Origin: Pleurobrachia bachei
Lineage: Eukaryota; Ctenophora; Tentaculata; Cydippida; Pleurobrachiidae
NCBI GenBank assembly: GCA_000695325.1
Contig: AVPN01000209.1
Coordinates: 2,943-62,782, forward strand
Direction: 5' to 3'
Length of the DNA stretch: 59,840 nucleotides
A program made the translations under genes and the position numbers. Positions 54,501 through 59,840 of this stretch are shown piece after piece. The stretch's first letter is position 1. Every line of letters begins with the position of its first letter. Below the pieces are notes generated by a model. It made no database searches and had not been told where the DNA came from. It saw only the letters and a program-made list of their open reading frames with translations.

Positions 54501-56544
54501 ATGATATTCTGACTGGTGGAAGTGGTTGCTGAACTAATAGTGGATGGAGGTTTTTCTGAAGGAGCACGTTCTGACGGTAACGATGGAGCAAGAGACGGTG
54601 ATTTCCTGGAACTAGAGAAAGAACTTGAGGAAGAGGCCGTTGATTTCTTTTTGTTTGAAAAGCCAAACGTAATACCAGAGCCACTATTATTTCTTTTCTT
54701 TGAGTTTTTGGAACGGCGTTTCGATTTCTTTCTTCTCACTGGAGGCCGTTTACTTTCTTGCATCTCTGCTTCACGCCTCACTTGCTCCCTCCTGAAAGCT
54801 TCCTCTTCCTCCTCTCTTACCCTAGCTTCCTCGGCTTCTCTCGCCAGTCTCTCTTCCTCCTCCTTCTTTCTCGCTGCCTCGTGTTTCTCAAGATCAGGTG
54901 AAACTGTCCTGACACTAAAATGTGAAAACTGAAGAAGCTGCAGTTTCACATAAAGACAAAGAGAATCCAAACAATTTCCATTCGCATTCTGGTTCACCCG
55001 GGAACGTCCATCCCTTGAATCAGTCTCCTGGCCACCATTCTCATCCCCATTGTAGCCAGTCTCACTCTCAGGAGGCACCCACTCATTCGTCTTATCTTTC
55101 AGCCTCAAAACCTCCTTATACTGCTGTTCCCTAACCGCTCTATCTCTCTCCTCCTTCCTCCTCTCTTCCTCCTCCTCAAGAGCTCGCCTGATGTTCTCCT
55201 CCACCACATCCTGGTCAGTTTTCTCCCGGAACTTCACACTTAGTCCTGCCTGGAAGCTCTTTGGGTTATTCTTATCTCCAAACACATCCCTCTTTTTCGC
55301 AGCAACGTTCCGGTTTAGCTCTGTTGTATCAACTGCAAACTTGACACCCGTAAATTCTATTTTGTATTCGTGGTCTGATTCTATGAAATCTTCTTCTTCT
55401 TCTGCATTGACAACAACGTAGTCTTCTTCCACTTCTGGATTTTCTGATCGTTCTTCTGAGATTCGCTCCATAGGTGGTGGCTCTGATCGTTTCTGAAAGA
55501 TATAGTATCATGTGAGATAAACCAAGTCCAAATTACTCGAACAGCTAGGTGCTACAAGTACTAAACTTGATTACTATGATGTAGCACATATCAAGTACAT
55601 TAGAAAATGCCTACAAACTAGTATTGTTGTGATTAAATCCACAGGGGGTATCGAAATATAGCTGGAATTAGTAAATGAAAAACAGTATCGACTCTCGTTG
55701 GACATCAAATGTGAGTTGACACTTATCTCATTACTTACCGTAACATGTAGAATCTGTAATCAAGAGCAGTTCCACTGTCACGAAGTCAGCTGATAGTATC
55801 AGCCTGATATATATCAATCGACTTGTTGCTATATCTAGACGTGCAACCCATTCGAATTGTTGTGCAACTGGTTCACAAAATAAAATGTGATATTATTACA
55901 TACCTTTGGTTTTTTCTTGTTCTTCTTTTTGTTTTTGAATCCGAATCCCACGGCTGACTTCCTTGTTTTTCCAGAAGAACTGCTCGACTGAAAATATTTT
56001 ATAAATGAGATCTTTTTGAAAAAAGACCATCTGATATAAATGGGATTTCTGAAGGCTACATCTAAGTAACTACCGTCAGATGACGTGTTTGTTATTTAGT
56101 TGTAGCTGAGCAGATTTTAATTAATCTAACTACTCTTCTCCTCTTCTCCTAAGTAAAAGTAACGATCTCTTTTTCTACAGAAACGTACCGATGAAGAGCT
56201 AGATTTAGATTGTTGTTGTTGTGGTTGTTGCTCAGGGGGTTCTGGTTGTGGCGATTTTGGTGGTTCTGAGTACATTCCAAACTTATAGTGTACCTCCAGC
56301 AAGTCACTCTTACTCATTGAGAATTTACTGATGCTCATGTGCGGGTCCGCCACTGAAATGATGTTCAGTATAAAGTTTAATGAAGGAGCACATAGAAACT
56401 CTGATATTCAGTATAAAGTTTGATGAAGGAGCACATATATAAGCTTGCAGGAGCACATATATATAACTTTGCAGCCGACATACCGGCAACATCCTGGCAG
56501 GTGGTGTTTCCGCATCTGTTACACGGTTGTTGTTGCGGTTCCAT
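51510..56544 (-). CDS. Ser/Lys/Glu-rich protein with amphipathic repeats and hydrophobic C-terminus (copy I)
   Basis: Exons: 56544-56484 (MEPQQQPCNRCGNTTCQDVA, a CxxC pair), 56352-56189, 55987-55904, 55492-about 54370, then a continuing block to 52014, 51962-51888 and 51689-51510. Features: acidic/coiled-coil EEE/RRE-rich stretch, KKK-SSS low complexity, and two related 45-residue amphipathic helices (EEFWTTTKDAYEVQKAGAEA; TEFFVTTREAFETTKVGAEK). The last exon has SVSET-IYENLASG and the hydrophobic GWLQDASVLGLLIFVSHSSY. Family unknown. About 1.2 kb is tandemly repeated inside the gene (about 53262-54320 versus 52014-53000). One copy of the segment coding KDKTVETYDEATENVTV is replaced by 50 unrelated bases near 54310-54365. 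The junction near 53262 changes frame. As assembled, the central coding path is not continuous. Confidence 0.65.
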
Positions 56545-56812
56545 GATCAGCACTGTTAGTTACACAATTAGTTACACAATTAGTTACACATCACTAATAT
56601 ATGTGAATGCACGGTAGTACAAGATATATCACACAGGATAGCTGCTGTCAAGACGATGTATACACAATTGAGTGTTGCAGACAGCGGCGGGAGACTTTTC
56701 CAGCCAGCATCATATTGTAACTATGTACTTTCATGGTGTGAAGTGGAGGAGGACACGCCAATACTCTGAAAAAGGAGAGATTTATAATAGGGGCAGAGAG
56801 AGAGAGATAGAA

Positions 56813-58980
56813 CTGTTACATTTTCTGTGGCTTCATCATAAGTCTCAACCGTCTTATCTTTTGCCTCTTCTGCTCCTTTATCAAATTTATCAGTGACAGG
56901 CTTCGTGAAATCCTTTGTTTTATCAATCAAAGCTTCCGCTCCCGCCTTTTGGACCCCGTAAGCATCTTTGGTTGTTGTCCAGAACTCTTCGATTATATTC
57001 TGGCTGGTGGAAGTGGTTGCTGAACTGATAGTGGATGGAGGTTTTTCTGAAGGAGCACGTTCTGATGGTAACGATGGAGCAAGAGACGGTGCTTTGCTGG
57101 AGCTAGATGAAGAACTAGAGGAAGAGGCCGTTGATTTCTTTTTGTTTGAAAAGCCAAACGTAATACCAGATCCACTATTTTTTCTTTTCTTAGAGTTTTT
57201 GGAACGACGTTTCGATTTCTTTCTTCTCACTGGTGGCCGGCTGTTTTCTTGCATTTCTGCCTCACGCCTCAGTTGCTCCCTCCTGAAAGCTTCCTCTTCC
57301 TCCTCTCTTATCCTGGCTTCCTCGGCTTCTCTCACCAGTCTCTCTTCCTCCTCCTTCTTTCTCGCTGCCTCGTGTTTCTCAAGGTCAGGGGAGACTGTCC
57401 TGACACTAAAGTGTGAAAACTGAAGGAGCTGCAGTTTCACGTAAAGACAAAGAGAATCCAAACAGTTTCCATTCGCATTCTGGTTCACTCTAGGACGTGA
57501 TCCATCATCAGTCTCCTGTCCACCATCCTCATCCCCATTGTAGCCCGCCTCACTCTCAGGAGGCACCCACTCATTCGTCTTATCTTTCAGCCTCAAAACC
57601 TCCTTATACTGCTGTTCCCTCACCGCTCTATCTCTCTCCTCCCTCCTCCTCGCCTCCTCTTCCTCCAAAGCTCGTCTGATGTTCTCCTCCACGACATCTT
57701 GGTCTGTTTTCTCACGGAACTTGACACTCAGTCCTGCCTGGAAGCTCTTTGGGTTATTCTTATCTCCGAACACATCCCTCTTTTTTGCAGTAACATTCCG
57801 GTTTAGTTCTGTTGTATCAACTGCAAACTTGACACCCGTAAACTCTATCTTGTATTCGTGGTCTGATTCTATGAAATCTTCTTCTTCTTCTGCATTCACA
57901 ACAACATAATCTTCTTCCACTTCTTGATTTTCTGATCGTTCCTCTGAGATTCGCTCCATAGGTGGTGGCTCTGATCGTTTCTGAAAGATATAATATCATA
58001 CGTGAGATAAACCAAGTCTAAATTACACGAACAGCTAGGTGCTACAAGTACTCAACTTAATTACTGATGTAATAGTAAATCAAGTATGTCTACGAAAGTA
58101 TTGTTGTTATTAAATCCACCTAGGGGGTATCGAAATATAGCTGGAATTAGTAAATGAAAAGCAGTATCGGGAGAGCAACCTGTAGTTTACACTCAACTGT
58201 GAATAGAGTAATGAATGGCAAACATGTAGAATCTGTAATCAAGAGCAGTTCCACTGTCACGAAGTCAGCTGATAGTATCAGCCTGATATATATCAATCGA
58301 CTTGTTGCTATATCTAGACGTGCAACCCATTCGAATTGTTGTGCAACTGGTTCACAAAATAAAATGTGATATTATTACATACCTTTGGTTTTTTCTTGTT
58401 CTTCTTTTTGTTTTTGAATCCGAATCCCGCGGCTGACTTCCTTGTTTTTCCAGAAGAACTGCTCGACTGAAAATATTTTATAAATGAGATCTTTTTGAAA
58501 AAAGACCATCTGATATAAATGGGATTTCTGAAGGCTACATCTAAGTAACTACCGTCAGATGACGTGTTTGTTATTTAGTTGTAGCTGAGCAGATTTTAAT
58601 TAATCTAACTATTCTTCTCCTCTTCTCCTAAGTAAAAGTAACGATCTCTTTTTCTACAGAAACGTACCGATGAAGAGCTAGATTTAGATTGTTGTTGTTG
58701 TGGTTGTTGCTCAGGGGGTTCTGGTTGTGGCGATTTTGGTGGTTCTGAGTACATTCCAAACTTATAGTGTACCTCCAGCAAGTCACTCTTACTCATTGAG
58801 AATTTACTGATGCTCATGTGCGGGTCCGCCACTGAAATGATGATCAGTATAAAGTTTGATGAAGGAGCACATATATAAGCTTGCAGGAGCACATATATAT
58901 AACTTTGCAGCCGACATACCGGCAACATCCTGGCAGGTGGTGTTTCCGCATCTGTTACACGGTTGTTGTTGCGGTTCCAT
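56813..58980 (-). pseudogene. 3'-truncated tandem copy (II) of the Ser/Lys/Glu-rich gene
   Basis: Exons 58980-58920, 58831-58668, 58466-58383 and 57980-56813 match copy I with intact splice sites and few changes. Coding sequence stops matching after ENVTV at 56813, where a (GA)n tract joins it to the region upstream of copy I; about 27 unrelated codons then precede a stop at 56721. The product would keep the N-terminus, coiled coil and first amphipathic repeat only. It may still be expressed. Confidence 0.78.
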
Positions 58981-59223
58981 GATCAGCACTGTTAGTTACA
59001 CAATTAGTTACACAATTAGTTACACATCACTAATATATGTGAATGCACGGTAGTACAAGATATATCACACAGGATAGCTGCTGTCAAGACGATGTATACA
59101 CAATTGAGTGTTGCAGACAGCGGCGGGAGACTTTTCTAGTCAGCATCATACTGTAACTATGTACTTTCATGGTGTGAAGTGGAAGAGGACACGCCAATAC
59201 TCTGAAAAAGGAGAGATTTATAA

Positions 59224-59230
59224 TAGGGGC

Positions 59231-59290
<60 letters not shown>

Positions 59291-59310
59291 GACAGAGACA
59301 GAGACAGAAA
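59224..59310. repeat. (GA)n simple repeat
   Basis: Same position relative to copy II as the short GA tract at 56797-56812 has to copy I; probably where the tandem duplication recombined. From 59311 to 59840 I see no exon. Confidence 0.85.
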
Positions 59311-59840
59311 ATGGGGGAACCCTTCAAGAGTTCGTAAAGGTGAAAGACAAATTGAAGGGGTAATAAGATGAGAAAAGTGGGGTCCTGGATCAGTGAATCA
59401 GGAGTAGGTAAAGGTAGGCATGGCAAATATATGTTTTTTTCATGAATAACATTATCGAGACAACATTGATCATCTGTATAACATTCATTATGGCATGTTC
59501 ATTAAAATATATATAGGCTTGGTAATTATAAACGTCTATTCTCACAGTTCAGTTCAGACACCATCTAGTAGTAGGTCATGCTAGAAAACACAAAAGCTGT
59601 CGCCTCTTCACAATACACTTTTGAGAAGAACTAGAGAAATGAGTTCCACAAAGAAAAGATACTTTTTAGTTTGGTAGTAAACAAATGTTTCGAAGTAAAC
59701 TTCCCATCAGTACAAAAGTAACACAGTGGTCCCATTGTTTTACCGTGTGAAAGTTTCATAGTAGGGTCGACATTATATGGAAGTACTACCACGCCAGTGT
59801 CCCCTGGACCACCACTAGGAAACACCATTCTTTCTACAGT

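Noticed and set aside
52462-57909. Plus-strand ORFs over the Ser/Lys/Glu-rich genes
   Set aside because: Antisense shadows of biased codons (Ser/Lys/Glu runs), with no splice logic or domain match.
1-59840. tRNA or rRNA genes
   Set aside because: No cloverleaf with internal promoter boxes or conserved rRNA segment was recognised by eye; a covariance search was not possible.

Overview
The window is animal nuclear DNA: short GT-AG introns, an ionotropic glutamate receptor (iGluR), LDL-receptor-class-A GPCR sequence, a ShKT-tailed cathepsin, sushi-domain proteins and many short inverted-repeat transposons. Moderate GC, cysteine-rich iGluR ligand-binding exons and dense exon-intron structure suggest an early-branching animal. 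I lean to a ctenophore; this is inference and no single feature proves it.

Layout. (1) 388-16589, + strand: an iGluR locus. Exons 1-11 (388-3660) encode one amino-terminal domain. A cathepsin L-like protease gene with its own TATA box lies in the next intron (4308-5573). The ligand-binding/pore half follows as cassette a (5826-8999), a fragment b (10355-11196) and cassette c, which continues to the receptor C-terminus (11586-16589). The duplication junction at 8999/9000 joins a receptor exon in frame to a truncated cathepsin copy. Every exon phase I checked closes, giving a 1134-residue receptor. (2) 17798-35283, - strand: a 13-exon MFS transporter of 428 residues (oxalate/formate-antiporter-like), with extra copies of its first, seventh, tenth and last exons and alternative first exons out to 39825. 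Its introns hold, on the opposite strand, two copies of a sushi-domain gene (21076-24388) and an LDLa-GPCR (28464-32537), all damaged. (3) 37600-44560: mostly non-coding, with duplicated first exons, a SINE-like insertion and a large terminal-inverted-repeat element around an assembly gap. (4) 44562-50317, + strand: a divergent Ras-like GTPase, with a ~640-bp repeat array and an unrecognised minus-strand ORF in its large intron. (5) 51510-58980, - strand: a Ser/Lys/Glu-rich amphipathic-repeat protein with internal duplication and a truncated upstream copy.

Main result. The receptor has two adjacent 174-nt exons, both phase 1-1, each encoding a complete M2 pore loop plus M3 gate. One carries Gln and the other Lys at the position that aligns with the AMPA-receptor Q/R site. 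The pair is present in both cassettes. Between cassettes, all 17 codon differences I counted in these exons are synonymous, so both versions appear to be under purifying selection. This looks like DNA-encoded, splice-selected control of pore selectivity, a role that RNA editing plays in vertebrates.

The second theme is pervasive local tandem duplication (0.9-6 kb) with breakpoints inside exons. Haplotype mis-assembly is a live alternative for some of it. Empty insertion sites in sister copies show several transposons arrived after the duplications.
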